Origin: Gottfriedia endophytica
GTDB taxonomy: Bacteria > Bacillota > Bacilli > Bacillales > Bacillaceae_G
Assembly (NCBI RefSeq): GCF_017814275.1
Contig: NZ_JAGIYQ010000003.1
Coordinates: 62,001-126,000 of the forward strand
Reading direction: 5' to 3'
Length of the DNA: 64,000 bases
The notes under the pieces are model-generated. The model had not been told where the DNA came from. It saw only the letters and a program-made list of their open reading frames with translations, and did no database searches. This document shows positions 19,715 through 27,853 of this stretch, piece after piece. A program made the translations under genes and the position numbers. Numbering within the stretch: the stretch's first letter is position 1; every line of letters starts with the position of its first letter.

Positions 19715-20509
19715 ATGAAATTCGCTATTATGTCAAAGGGAGACCAGGAATCAAATGACATTGCAGAGAAAATGAGAACCTATTTAAATGGGTTTGATTT
19801 TGAATATGATGAAGAGCACCCAGAAATTGTTGTTTCAGTTGGGGGAGACGGCACATTACTGCAAGCTTTTCATAGTTACTCTCATATTTTGGATCAAGTG
19901 GCATTCGTAGGTGTTCATACAGGACATCTTGGCTTTTATGCTGATTGGTTACCAAGTGAAATTGAAAAGCTTGTCATTGCAATTGCTAAAACGCCATTTC
20001 AAGTTGTAGAGTATCCACTGTTAGAGGTAATTGTTCGCTATGTAAATGGACAAAAAGAAATGAAATATTTGGCTTTAAATGAAAGTACAATCAAAGGATT
20101 GGAAGGAACATTAGTAATTGATTTAGAGATAAAAGGTCAGCATTTTGAAACCTTCAGAGGAGATGGATTATGTATGTCTACTCCATCAGGAAGTACTGCA
20201 TATAATAAAGCTCTTGGTGGTGCAATAATCCATCCTTCTATAGAAGCGATCCAAATTGCTGAAATGGCTTCAATCAATAATCGTGTGTTCCGTACGGTAG
20301 GTTCACCACTAGTCCTGCCAAAACATCATACATGTTTACTAAAGCCAGTACGTAATGCTAATTTTCAAATTACACTAGATCATACAACAATCGTTCATGA
20401 GAATGTTAAATCGATTCAGTGCCGAGTTGCAAATGAAAAAGTACGTTTTGCAAGATTTAGATCATTTCCGTTTTGGAAGCGTGTTAGAGATTCATTTATT
20501 AAAGAGTAA
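19715..20509 (+). CDS. nadK: NAD kinase
   Basis: ATP-dependent phosphorylation of NAD to NADP, cytoplasmic, 264 residues. The signature GGDGTLL is in [14 protein letters not shown]. Other conserved elements are [26 protein letters not shown] and [13 protein letters not shown]. Start at 19715 ([11 protein letters not shown]) is chosen because it matches the family N-terminus and has AAGGA upstream. An earlier in-frame ATG at 19691 overlaps relQ. Confidence 0.96.
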   Translation: MKFAIMSKGDQESNDIAEKMRTYLNGFDFEYDEEHPEIVVSVGGDGTLLQAFHSYSHILDQVAFVGVHTGHLGFYADWLPSEIEKLVIAIAKTPFQVVEYPLLEVIVRYVNGQKEMKYLALNESTIKGLEGTLVIDLEIKGQHFETFRGDGLCMSTPSGSTAYNKALGGAIIHPSIEAIQIAEMASINNRVFRTVGSPLVLPKHHTCLLKPVRNANFQITLDHTTIVHENVKSIQCRVANEKVRFARFRSFPFWKRVRDSFIKE

Positions 20510-20521
20510 GTTGGTGAGTAC

Positions 20522-21421
20522 TTGAAACCTTATACCATTCAGTGGACAGTCTCCGAAGCAGATAGTGGGATATTATTGAGGGACTTTTTGAAAAGAAATG
20601 ATATTTCAAAAAAGGCTTTAACTGATATCAAATTTAAAGGCGGTTTGATTTTAGTTAATGGAGAAGAAAAAACTGTTCGAACTGTTTTAAATACAAATGA
20701 TATAGTAAAAGTACAGTTCCCTAGTGAAATATTTAGTGAAGATTTAGTTGTAGAATACATTCCGTTTGACATTGTCTATGAAGATGATTTTGTTTTAGTC
20801 ATTAATAAACCTTTTGGAATACCAAGTATCCCTTCGCGGGAACACCCAAAAGGGACAATAGCAAATGGCTTACTTTATTATTTTTTTCAAATTGGATTAC
20901 AATCAACCGTTCATATTGTAACCAGACTGGATAAAGATACATCTGGATTAATGCTGATTGCGAAAAATCGATTTGTACATCATTTATTTTCAAAGAATGG
21001 GTTAGAACATATACAGAGGAAATATCTAGCGTTTGTGCATGGACAATTAGAGGATAGCTCTGGAATCATTGATGCTCCGATTGGAAGGAAAGATGATAGT
21101 TTGATTGAACGGGAAGTACGGCAAGATGGTCAGAAGGCGGTAACACATTTTGAAGTAATTAGTTTCAATGAAAAGTATTCATTTCTAAGATTACAACTTG
21201 AAACAGGTCGTACCCATCAAATTAGAGTTCATTTATCTTTCATAGGTCATTCGTTAGTTGGGGATGATTTATACGGAGGATCAGTTGAAACGTTAAAAAG
21301 ACAGTCGCTTCATAGTTATGCAATTCAATTTTACCATCCATTTCATCAAAAAAATTATTTGTTTGAGATAGGATTACCTTCTGATTTAGCAGAATGGAAA
21401 TCAATCCATATGCCTGAATAG
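20522..21421 (+). CDS. RluA-family pseudouridine synthase (YjbO-like)
   Basis: RNA uridine isomerase of 299 residues. An S4-like N-terminal region (LRDFLKRNDISKKAL) precedes the catalytic domain. The catalytic aspartate is in TRLDKDTSGLMLIAKN, with the later motif GRTHQIRVHLSFIGHSLVGD. It starts at a TTG (20522) behind a GGTGAG-type RBS. It is 12 bp from nadK, so likely in the yjbL-relQ-nadK operon. The RNA target is unknown. Confidence 0.9.
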   Translation: MKPYTIQWTVSEADSGILLRDFLKRNDISKKALTDIKFKGGLILVNGEEKTVRTVLNTNDIVKVQFPSEIFSEDLVVEYIPFDIVYEDDFVLVINKPFGIPSIPSREHPKGTIANGLLYYFFQIGLQSTVHIVTRLDKDTSGLMLIAKNRFVHHLFSKNGLEHIQRKYLAFVHGQLEDSSGIIDAPIGRKDDSLIEREVRQDGQKAVTHFEVISFNEKYSFLRLQLETGRTHQIRVHLSFIGHSLVGDDLYGGSVETLKRQSLHSYAIQFYHPFHQKNYLFEIGLPSDLAEWKSIHMPE

Positions 21422-21568
21422 AAAATAGTTTAGTAGGTCACTGTTCTTACTTTAGTATGATTAATCTAAAGTGAAAATACAGTGACCTTTTTAATATAGA
21501 ATTGAAACCAGATAAAATAAATTTTTCTGAAGTGTTATAAAGGTAGGTAAAAATAAAAAAAAGTTTTT

Positions 21569-21683
21569 TGAAAGCCTTTACAAGAAAACGTTTTCGTTAT
21601 ATAATTTTCAATGTAAAGGGAATAAATTGACTTGCTTAAATTTTATGAAGATTATTGACAAATTTTGTCAGATAGTCTATTTT
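21569..21683 (+). promoter_or_regulatory. Promoters of the RosA-like RNA, with cre-like site
   Basis: P1: TTTACA (21577-21582), 17-bp spacer, TATAAT (21600-21605). Its spacer holds the palindrome GAAAACGTTTTC (21584-21595), a close match to the CcpA cre core. A weaker cre-like TGAAAGCCTTTACA overlaps the -35 (21569-21582). P2: TTGACA (21655-21660), 17 bp, TATTTT (21678-21683), overlapped by the 7-1-7 palindrome TGACAAATTTTGTCA (21656-21670). Confidence 0.75.
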
Positions 21684-21794
21684 TAAAATGTATTATTTCA
21701 ACCATGGGGATGGGAGAAATACATATATAGAATGGAAGGAAAGGGATCCTTCCAAATAAAGGTAGATTACGCTAAGTAATCTACCTTTATTTTT
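21612..21794 (+). ncRNA. RosA-like sponge RNA, perfect antisense to the RoxS seed
   Basis: Inferred transcript of about 105 nt (from P2) or 183 nt (from P1), ending at a strong terminator. It contains GGGGATGGGAGAAAT (21706-21720), the exact complement of the RoxS seed at 15386-15400, then a GGAAGGA/TCCTTCC hairpin (21734-21753). In B. subtilis, RosA is a CcpA-repressed RNA that sequesters RoxS; complementarity and cre-like promoter both fit. The 8-codon frame starting in this motif is probably not a gene. Confidence 0.8.
21754..21794. terminator. Bidirectional terminator of the RosA-like RNA and prpE
   Basis: Stem AAATAAAGGTAGATTAC/GTAATCTACCTTTATTT with a 5-nt loop and T-run on the plus strand. 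The minus-strand reading ends prpE. Confidence 0.92.
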
Positions 21795-21825
21795 GTAACA
21801 TAAATTTTTTTTTGAGGAGTCATGT

Positions 21826-22569
21826 TTATTCAAAATGAGTAAACTTCTCTTCTAAAAAAGGCATACTTGATTTTACCTTCGTAAAAGTTAATGAGGGGTA
21901 AGAGAGAGCAGTTAAGTGTCCTCCAAAAACTGCACCTGTATCAATATTGTATGTTTTGTTTATCACTCTAGGCTCTAAAATAGGTGTATGACCGTACACA
22001 ATGATTGATTCCCCTGTATATTCTTTTGCCCAGTCTCTTCGTACTGGCATTCCATTTGGAAGAACTTCACCTGTTATATCTCCATACAATACAAATGTTT
22101 TTACTGAATTTGAGGTTTTACCAATCATTTCTTCTTTAATTCCAGCATGACAAACAATAAGCTTTCTTTGATCTAACATATGATAAAGAGGAGAACCTTC
22201 ATAAAGTTTTATAAACTTTTCTTTATAATGATTATATTGTTTAGAAGAAAGAGCATCTAATTCTGCTACTGTTGTTTCTAAACCATGCTTAATCTGGACA
22301 TTTCTCCCGATAAAATAGCGGTAAAGTTTATTACAATGATTACCAGGAGCATAATAGGCAATCTTTTTTCTTATTACAAGTTCGTATACAACATCAATAA
22401 CTGCTAATGAATTTTTTCCACGATCTGTTAAATCACCTACAAATACTAATCGATCTCCATTGGGATGCATTGGAATCTGATTTTTCCATTCAAAACCAAG
22501 TAATTTTGTCAAATTAACAAATTCCTGAAAACATCCATGGATATCTCCTATTATATGATAGGTTTGCAT
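21826..22569 (-). CDS. prpE: Bis(5'-nucleosyl)-tetraphosphatase PrpE
   Basis: Metallophosphoesterase of 247 residues that cleaves diadenosine tetraphosphate; the B. subtilis homologue also acts as a protein phosphatase in spore germination. Metal-binding motifs are in order: [25 protein letters not shown] and VYGHTPI. Minus strand, single gene, with a bidirectional terminator at its 3' end. Confidence 0.92.
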   Translation of the reverse strand: MQTYHIIGDIHGCFQEFVNLTKLLGFEWKNQIPMHPNGDRLVFVGDLTDRGKNSLAVIDVVYELVIRKKIAYYAPGNHCNKLYRYFIGRNVQIKHGLETTVAELDALSSKQYNHYKEKFIKLYEGSPLYHMLDQRKLIVCHAGIKEEMIGKTSNSVKTFVLYGDITGEVLPNGMPVRRDWAKEYTGESIIVYGHTPILEPRVINKTYNIDTGAVFGGHLTALSYPSLTFTKVKSSMPFLEEKFTHFE

Positions 22570-22673
22570 TTGAACACTTCCTTTAATTCCTTAATCAGTG
22601 AAATTATCTTATCATCATATAGTATCTATTACAGGATAGAAAATATGAATGTATATAAAAGCTTTATAAAAAA

Positions 22674-22909
22674 TTCTGTTTTCATATACTATGTTGCTAT
22701 TTAAAAGTACTCTTAGTTGATTGGAGCGAAAGAAATACTCGCTTTCCTTGGGGGGGCGGTGAGCCTCCTCGTCGCTATTGCTCCTGCGGGGTCTCACCTG
22801 TCCCGCTGCTCCCACAGGAGTCTCGCACCTTCTGCTCCAATCAACTTATTTATGTCACAGTTTCCAATAACAAAATCTTTATAGAGCAACAATACTTTAG
22901 ATAAAACCC
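22674..22909 (-). mobile_element. MITE copy 6
   Basis: 236 bp between rodA and prpE, minus orientation like both genes. Ends at 22674-22698 (TTCTGTTTTCATATACTATG...) and 22885-22909 (AGCAACAATACTTTAGATAA...). GC-rich core about 22712-22850. A-rich flanks (TAAAAAA on both sides) are compatible with a target duplication. Confidence 0.87.
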
Positions 22910-22910
22910 T

Positions 22911-22955
22911 AAAAAAAACGAGCCTTAGATAAAATTCTAAAGGCTCGTTTTACAA
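22911..22955. terminator. Terminator of the rodA-like gene
   Basis: Stem AAACGAGCCTTTAGA/TCTAAGGCTCGTTTT (minus-strand reading) with T-run, immediately next to the MITE end. Confidence 0.88.
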
Positions 22956-22983
22956 AACTTTTTTACCTCTACTTATGAGAGTT

Positions 22984-24147
22984 TTAGTCAAACATGTATT
23001 TATTTGTTCTTGATCGTACGTTTAGTACAAAACCGACTGCTAGTAAGTTTGTTGCAAGAGAACTACCACCATAACTTACAAAAGGTAATGTTATACCTGT
23101 GATAGGTAGTAATCCAATTGTCATTCCGATATTTTGAAATACTTGGAATGCGAACATACCGACAACGCCAGCACAAATGTAACTTCCAAATCGATCATTG
23201 CTTTCTAGTGCAATATGAATCATGCGATAGATTAATAAGAAAAATAGAGAAATAACGATACTAGCACCTATAAACCCAAATTGCTCACCAATTACTGTGA
23301 AAATAAAGTCCGTATGTGGCTCAGGGAAATATGCATTACCTTGATGGTATCCTTTTCCGAATAATAATCCGGAACCTGCAGCCATTAGGGCTTGTGTCAA
23401 TTGGAAACCTTGAGTTGGATACTCATAAGGTGCTAACCAACCATAAAATCGATCAAGTTGGTATGAATGTAAAATATGCGTGATAAAAAATTCGTTATGA
23501 TAGAAAAATAAATAGACTAAAAAAGCACCTAAACCAAGTGTAATGAATACTAAACTTAAAATATAACGTAAGCGAATTCCTGAAACTACAATAATTGTCG
23601 CAATAATTGCACACAGAACCCCTGTATTCCCTAAATCTGGTTCTTTTGCAATTAAGATAAGTGGTGGTAGTGAGACAGCGAATATTTTCCCTAGAAGCAA
23701 TAAATCGTCTCTTTTTTCTTTAGCAGGATATTTATCATTATGATCAGAAACGATTGTTCCCAAGATAAGTATCATAAAAATCTTCATTAACTCTGAGGGC
23801 TGAAAGTTTCCTATGCCTGGGAGTTTATACCATCCCCAACACCCTTTAATTTGTTGTGCACCAGGTACATGTAACGCTAAACCAATTAATAACACCATTC
23901 CGATCCCATATAAATACCAAATGATACTTTTATAGCGATCAAAATCAATAATCATGATAAGTGCTATTCCAATAAACCCAATGATATACCATTCAATTTG
24001 TTGAGCAGCAAAATTTATATGACGTAGATTACCAGGTAAACTTGGTTCTGCAGCAGTGATGGCAATTACACTTACTGTTGCAATTAGTAGTAAAATAAAG
24101 ATTAATTTAAAATCGATTTGAAAGAGAGTTGTACGATCTTCCTTCAA
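22984..24147 (-). CDS. SEDS-family peptidoglycan polymerase, RodA-type
   Basis: Polytopic membrane protein of 387 residues with about ten membrane segments. SEDS signatures: GNFQPSELMKI, KEPDLGNTGV, FPEPHTDFIFTVIGEQFGFIG and ITLPFVSYGGSS. SEDS proteins polymerise glycan strands with a partner class B penicillin-binding protein. The sequence is closer to RodA than FtsW, but bacilli carry several paralogues, so I give no symbol. No PBP gene is adjacent. Confidence 0.9.
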   Translation of the reverse strand: MKEDRTTLFQIDFKLIFILLLIATVSVIAITAAEPSLPGNLRHINFAAQQIEWYIIGFIGIALIMIIDFDRYKSIIWYLYGIGMVLLIGLALHVPGAQQIKGCWGWYKLPGIGNFQPSELMKIFMILILGTIVSDHNDKYPAKEKRDDLLLLGKIFAVSLPPLILIAKEPDLGNTGVLCAIIATIIVVSGIRLRYILSLVFITLGLGAFLVYLFFYHNEFFITHILHSYQLDRFYGWLAPYEYPTQGFQLTQALMAAGSGLLFGKGYHQGNAYFPEPHTDFIFTVIGEQFGFIGASIVISLFFLLIYRMIHIALESNDRFGSYICAGVVGMFAFQVFQNIGMTIGLLPITGITLPFVSYGGSSLATNLLAVGFVLNVRSRTNKYMFD

Positions 24148-24458
24148 TTGACTTCACCTCTCTTAAATAAGTAAGTAATTTTTATCTATTTAGTTTGACT
24201 TTGTAAAATAAGTAAATAATGAAGATAGTCTGAGAAAACTAATCTCAAACTAATATATCCTAGAATCGATGTAGAAACAATTTTCATTTAACTAGAGGTG
24301 CTAATCGTTGATTGATATTCCACTTTTTTAGTATGGTAAGTTATAGTCTATTCTCATGTACGACAATCCCCATTATAATTTATTTTTGTTAATTTAGGAA
24401 ATAGAATGTCGAAACTTAATAAGAAAATAATGTTTTAAATTTAGTTTTGATGTGATAG
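24148..24458. other. Divergent intergenic region rodA-fabI
   Basis: AT-rich spacer with the fabI promoter at its right end. Apart from that and the RBS-like CTCTC of the rodA-like gene, no feature was recognised. Confidence 0.4.
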
Positions 24459-24480
24459 TATAATTAGTATCTGGTACTAA
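24459..24480 (+). promoter_or_regulatory. fabI promoter -10 and FapR operator
   Basis: -10 TATAAT at 24459-24464, overlapping the 17-bp palindrome TTAGTATCTGGTACTAA (24464-24480). This fits the FapR operator seen in front of fatty-acid synthesis genes of bacilli, where malonyl-CoA relieves repression. The -35 is weak. Position over the start region fits repression. Confidence 0.88.
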
Positions 24481-24509
24481 TATTAAGTTATAAAATAGGA
24501 GGATGAAAA

Positions 24510-25280
24510 ATGATTTCATTATCAGGGAAAACTGTTGTAGTAATGGGCGTTGCAAACCATCGCAGTATTGCATGGGGGATTGCAACCTCACTTCATAAAG
24601 CTGGTGCAAAGTTAATTTTCACTTACGCAACTGAACGTCTAGAAAAAAATGTACGTGATTTAGCTAATACACTAGGAAGTGAAGATATTCTAGTTTTACC
24701 ATGTGATGTGACAAGTGATGAAGATATTTATAAATGTTTCTCAACCATTAAAGAAAAAGTAGGCGTAATTCACGGTATTGCTCATTGTATTGCATTTGCA
24801 AATAAGGAAGATTTATCAGGTGAATTTGTCGATACAAGTAGAGAGGGCTTTTTACTTTCACAAAATATTAGTGCTTTTTCATTAACTGCTGTTGCACGTG
24901 CAGCAAAAGAAGTGATGGTTGAAGGTGGAAGTATCGTTACGTTAACATATTTAGGTGGAGAAAGAGTTGTAAGAAATTACAATGTAATGGGCGTTGCGAA
25001 AGCATCTCTTGATGCATCTGTAAGATATCTTGCAAATGACTTAGGAAAGCACGGTATTCGAGTAAATTCAATTTCAGCTGGTCCAATTCGTACACTTTCG
25101 GCTAAAGGTGTAGGTGGTTTCAACTCAATCCTAAACGAAATTGAAGAGAAAGCACCACTACGTAAAAATGTAACTCAAGAAGAAGTAGGAGATGCTGCAT
25201 TATTCTTATTTACTGATCTTTCTAGAGGAATTACTGGCGAAAATATTCACGTTGATTCAGGATACCATATTCTAGGATAA
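24510..25280 (+). CDS. fabI: Enoyl-ACP reductase FabI
   Basis: Last reductive step of fatty-acid elongation; short-chain dehydrogenase fold, 256 residues. Cofactor-binding GVANHRSIAWGIA lies near residue 13. The active-site region is TYLGGERVVRNYNVMGVAK, with the catalytic Tyr and Lys spaced Y-x6-K. RBS AGGAGGATG precedes the ATG. FapR control is indicated upstream. It is the target family of triclosan. Confidence 0.96.
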   Translation: MISLSGKTVVVMGVANHRSIAWGIATSLHKAGAKLIFTYATERLEKNVRDLANTLGSEDILVLPCDVTSDEDIYKCFSTIKEKVGVIHGIAHCIAFANKEDLSGEFVDTSREGFLLSQNISAFSLTAVARAAKEVMVEGGSIVTLTYLGGERVVRNYNVMGVAKASLDASVRYLANDLGKHGIRVNSISAGPIRTLSAKGVGGFNSILNEIEEKAPLRKNVTQEEVGDAALFLFTDLSRGITGENIHVDSGYHILG

Positions 25281-25288
25281 TAAAGAAA

Positions 25289-25400
25289 AGCTGTTTTCGA
25301 AACCTTTGTTGATATTTATTAATGATAGAAGTTGATTTCCGTTCCAAACAACTTTTATCAACTTTACTTAATAAAAACTTTTATAATAAATAATCTTTAG
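25289..25400 (+). mobile_element. MITE remnant after fabI (copy 7)
   Basis: Left end AGCTGTTTTCGAAACCTTTG at 25289-25308, then AGAAGTTGATTTCCGTTCCA, but the GC-rich core is lost. The right boundary is uncertain. Confidence 0.55.
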
Positions 25401-25410
25401 AAAACAACAT

Positions 25411-25455
25411 AAAGAAAAGAGATTTCTCACTTGATTGAGAAGTCTCTTTTTCTTT
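25411..25455 (+). terminator. Terminator of fabI
   Basis: Stem AAGAAAAGAGATTTCTCA/TGAGAAGTCTCTTTTTCTT. The following MITE begins on the next base. Confidence 0.85.
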
Positions 25456-25673
25456 AGCTCTATTTTATAAGATTGTTGATTTTGAGATTATAAATTTTAA
25501 AGACAGAAGTTGATTACAATGGAAGGTGCGAGACTCCTGTGGGAATAGCGGGAAGGGGGAGACCCCGCAGGCTTGCCGAGGAGGCTCAGCTCACGCCCCA
25601 CGGAAAGGGAGCAGCCTGGAATTGTTATCAACTAACGAATTCTATAATAGCAACAATGTATACGAAAACAGAC
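25456..25673 (+). mobile_element. MITE copy 8 with clear 8-bp target duplication
   Basis: 218 bp with ends at 25456-25480 (AGCTCTATTTTATAAGATTG...) and 25649-25673 (AGCAACAATGTATACGAAAA...). An exact 8-bp repeat TTTTCTTT flanks both sides. GC-rich core 25515-25630, plus orientation like fabI. Confidence 0.9.
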
Positions 25674-25690
25674 TTTTCTTTTGTATTTAT

Positions 25691-26356
25691 TTAAGGAAGA
25701 TGAATGGTTTTGACATGACGTAATCCTACTGAAGTAACCAATCCTTTGGCAGAGATTAATTCGATAAAATTTGAATCGATTGATTTTACTTTACCGATTT
25801 GCTCATTTCGTTCGCCATTATTGATTATGATCAGCTCATCATTTAATTTTTCTAATTGTACTTCTAGTGTTCTAGCTAAAGGAATACTATTTGGGTTAAC
25901 TGGAAGGAATTTATTGCTTAAAGAATAAGGCGTTTGGTTATTTACATAAGGAATTAACCATTTTAGATGTTGTAAAGAAATGTACATCGTTTTATTGACT
26001 GGTGTATAAAATGAAAAATAATTATTTAGTATACTCGTAACATAGCCGTGGAAAGTTTGGTTATTTGTTACTTTAATTTCGACAAATATACCTTTTGCAT
26101 TTGTTAAAATTTTGCGTAAAGATAAATCTTCGTGTTCTGGTTGAAAAACAGGTGTTGATGAATCATTTATTAGGTCATTCGGAATAGGTGCTTCATAACA
26201 ATACTGAATGTGAAGAGTGGGTATATAATAATAATCTTGTCCATTGTGAAGTACAATTAAGTCATTTCCTACATCAATTAATTGACCGTTTAAAGCTTTA
26301 TTCCCTGAAATTTCAACTGCTATATATTTACTTATTAGGGATTTCAAAGAACTCAA
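25691..26356 (-). CDS. Uncharacterised protein with Sm-like repeats, probably spore-coat associated
   Basis: 221 residues. Two or three copies of a short beta-rich unit can be seen: residues about 9-50 (KYIAVEISGNKALNGQLIDV...), 88-130 (GIFVEIKVTNNQTFHGYVTS...) and 165-215. The pattern resembles CotB-like and DUF2642 coat-protein repeats. It lies next to a CotB-like gene and cotO/cotZ. Coat localisation is inferred from context; no function can be read from the sequence. Confidence 0.65.
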   Translation of the reverse strand: MSSLKSLISKYIAVEISGNKALNGQLIDVGNDLIVLHNGQDYYYIPTLHIQYCYEAPIPNDLINDSSTPVFQPEHEDLSLRKILTNAKGIFVEIKVTNNQTFHGYVTSILNNYFSFYTPVNKTMYISLQHLKWLIPYVNNQTPYSLSNKFLPVNPNSIPLARTLEVQLEKLNDELIIINNGERNEQIGKVKSIDSNFIELISAKGLVTSVGLRHVKTIHLP

Positions 26357-26572
26357 ATTTATTTCACCTCTTTAATGATAACCCCATCTTTCTATGAATT
26401 TAGACTAAAAACTTTTTTGCCGTTTTATTAAATTTTAGCGTAAACTCATAAGTTTATCTTGGAAGTTAGTTATTGTTTGTACGGAATGAAGGATTGATTT
26501 TTCCTATATATAGTTATAATTTAGAGCAAAGGTCGTTTTATTGATAAAATAAAACGACCTTTTCAATTAAAC

Positions 26573-27058
26573 TTATTTTCTTTTTCTTCTAACTGCTCTT
26601 GTAGAACTAGAATTAGATTCTTCGCTAACAGATTCATATTTTTCTCCAAAACTAATGCTTCGAATATGGAATGTAGCAAGGTGTATTACTTCGTCATGAG
26701 TAATGATTGTTACGTAGTCATGATTTGCATCTTCAAGAATTCCTTCTAATTTTTCATGTCCACCACGATTAATTTTTACCCATTGGTGTTTAGCGGAATG
26801 TAGTAATTCTGTAAAATCATCAGCATCTTTATATTCATATTGCTCTAGTTCTTCTAAACTTAAGTCAGAATCTTTTCTAGGGTATTCTGTTAAACTCTTA
26901 ATATGAAAATATTGATAATATAATATTCCATCATGTTCATTATAAACTGCAAAATGCGATTTGTTAGCGCCTAAAATGAAACCTGTGCTAGATTCATGAC
27001 CGCCACGATCGATTTTTACTGTTTTACCAATAAAAGAACGTAATAAGTCTTTATTCAC
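26573..27058 (-). CDS. CotB-like spore coat protein, short form
   Basis: 161 residues with two copies of the repeat found in B. subtilis CotB: KTVKIDRGGHESSTGFILGA (from residue 13) and WVKINRGGHEKLEGILED (from about residue 93). Each ends in a FHIKSL / FHIRSI strand. The C-terminus is Ser-rich then basic (TRAVRRKRK), like a shortened CotB tail. A late-sporulation, coat-assembly role is inferred from homology and neighbours cotO and cotZ. Confidence 0.82.
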   Translation of the reverse strand: MNKDLLRSFIGKTVKIDRGGHESSTGFILGANKSHFAVYNEHDGILYYQYFHIKSLTEYPRKDSDLSLEELEQYEYKDADDFTELLHSAKHQWVKINRGGHEKLEGILEDANHDYVTIITHDEVIHLATFHIRSISFGEKYESVSEESNSSSTRAVRRKRK

Positions 27059-27361
27059 TTTTTATCTCTCCTTGAATTTTCTGTGTGATTACATAGTATA
27101 TATATGAGCCCTGCAAGGGATGTGTACTGAGATATTTGTCCAATTTAACTCTAATCATTGAAAATAATAAAATAGCCTAGTTGATAACTAATTTTTTTAG
27201 AAGTGCATAGTGTAAAAAAGGCGTTATTGAAATAACTTCTTGTCTAAAAAATACAACCTAATATTAAAGATGTAGGGTAAATAAGATTTTCTATTCATAA
27301 CCTGTTTATCTTCTTCATATAATGATTGTAGTGAAGTATATGTATATAGGAGGGGAACACT
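27059..27361. other. Divergent intergenic region CotB-like/cotO
   Basis: About 300 bp, AT-rich. CATATAATG at 27316-27324 resembles a sigma-K -10 for cotO, but the -35 AC is 14 rather than 16 bases away, so this is weak. Nothing else recognised. Confidence 0.35.
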
Positions 27362-27799
27362 TTGGTTAAAAGAGAGACAAAGGAAGAATTAAAACCACTA
27401 TTATACGTTGCACAGCCAGAACTTCCACAAGCAAAATTAAAAGTACAACAATCATTTGTGCTCAAAGGTAAACAAATGAATAATAAAGATGACTTTTCTG
27501 ACGTGGAATTAAAAACGGAGCCGATTGAAGAGGAGAAACCAATTGAGGTAAAAGAAAAGAAATCGTGGAAAAAAAAGCCATTTAGAGAGATGAGTATTGA
27601 AGAAAAAGTTTACTTTATGATCAATAAACCCCACTATATCCCAAAGGTAGAATGTCGTATCCAAACGATTCATGATTTATTGATTGGGTATATCACTGGA
27701 TATGAAAATAATGAAGTACTGGTTAAAGTTTCTTCAAACTTAACAGAAATGAAAATTCCTATTGTTGAAATTGAGTCAATACAAATGGCAGGAATTTGA
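27362..27799 (+). CDS. cotO: Spore coat morphogenetic protein CotO
   Basis: 145 residues. An acidic/lysine-rich N-terminal linker is followed by the conserved CotO C-terminal domain (FREMSIEEKVYFMINKPHYIPKVECR to residue ~135). TTG start at 27362 with RBS AGGAGGGGA. In bacilli it assists outer coat and exosporium assembly. The fabI-cotO-cotZ order is conserved with B. subtilis, here with a CotB-like gene added. Confidence 0.85.
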   Translation: MVKRETKEELKPLLYVAQPELPQAKLKVQQSFVLKGKQMNNKDDFSDVELKTEPIEEEKPIEVKEKKSWKKKPFREMSIEEKVYFMINKPHYIPKVECRIQTIHDLLIGYITGYENNEVLVKVSSNLTEMKIPIVEIESIQMAGI

Positions 27800-27853
27800 T
27801 ACATGAAAAAGGCGGTAGATAAAATCTACCACCTATAGTTTTTTAGTTTACAA

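Noticed and set aside
21705-21731. Eight-codon peptide MGMGEIHI in the RosA-like RNA
   Set aside because: No upstream RBS, and the ATG falls in the RoxS-complementary segment; pairing explains the sequence better.
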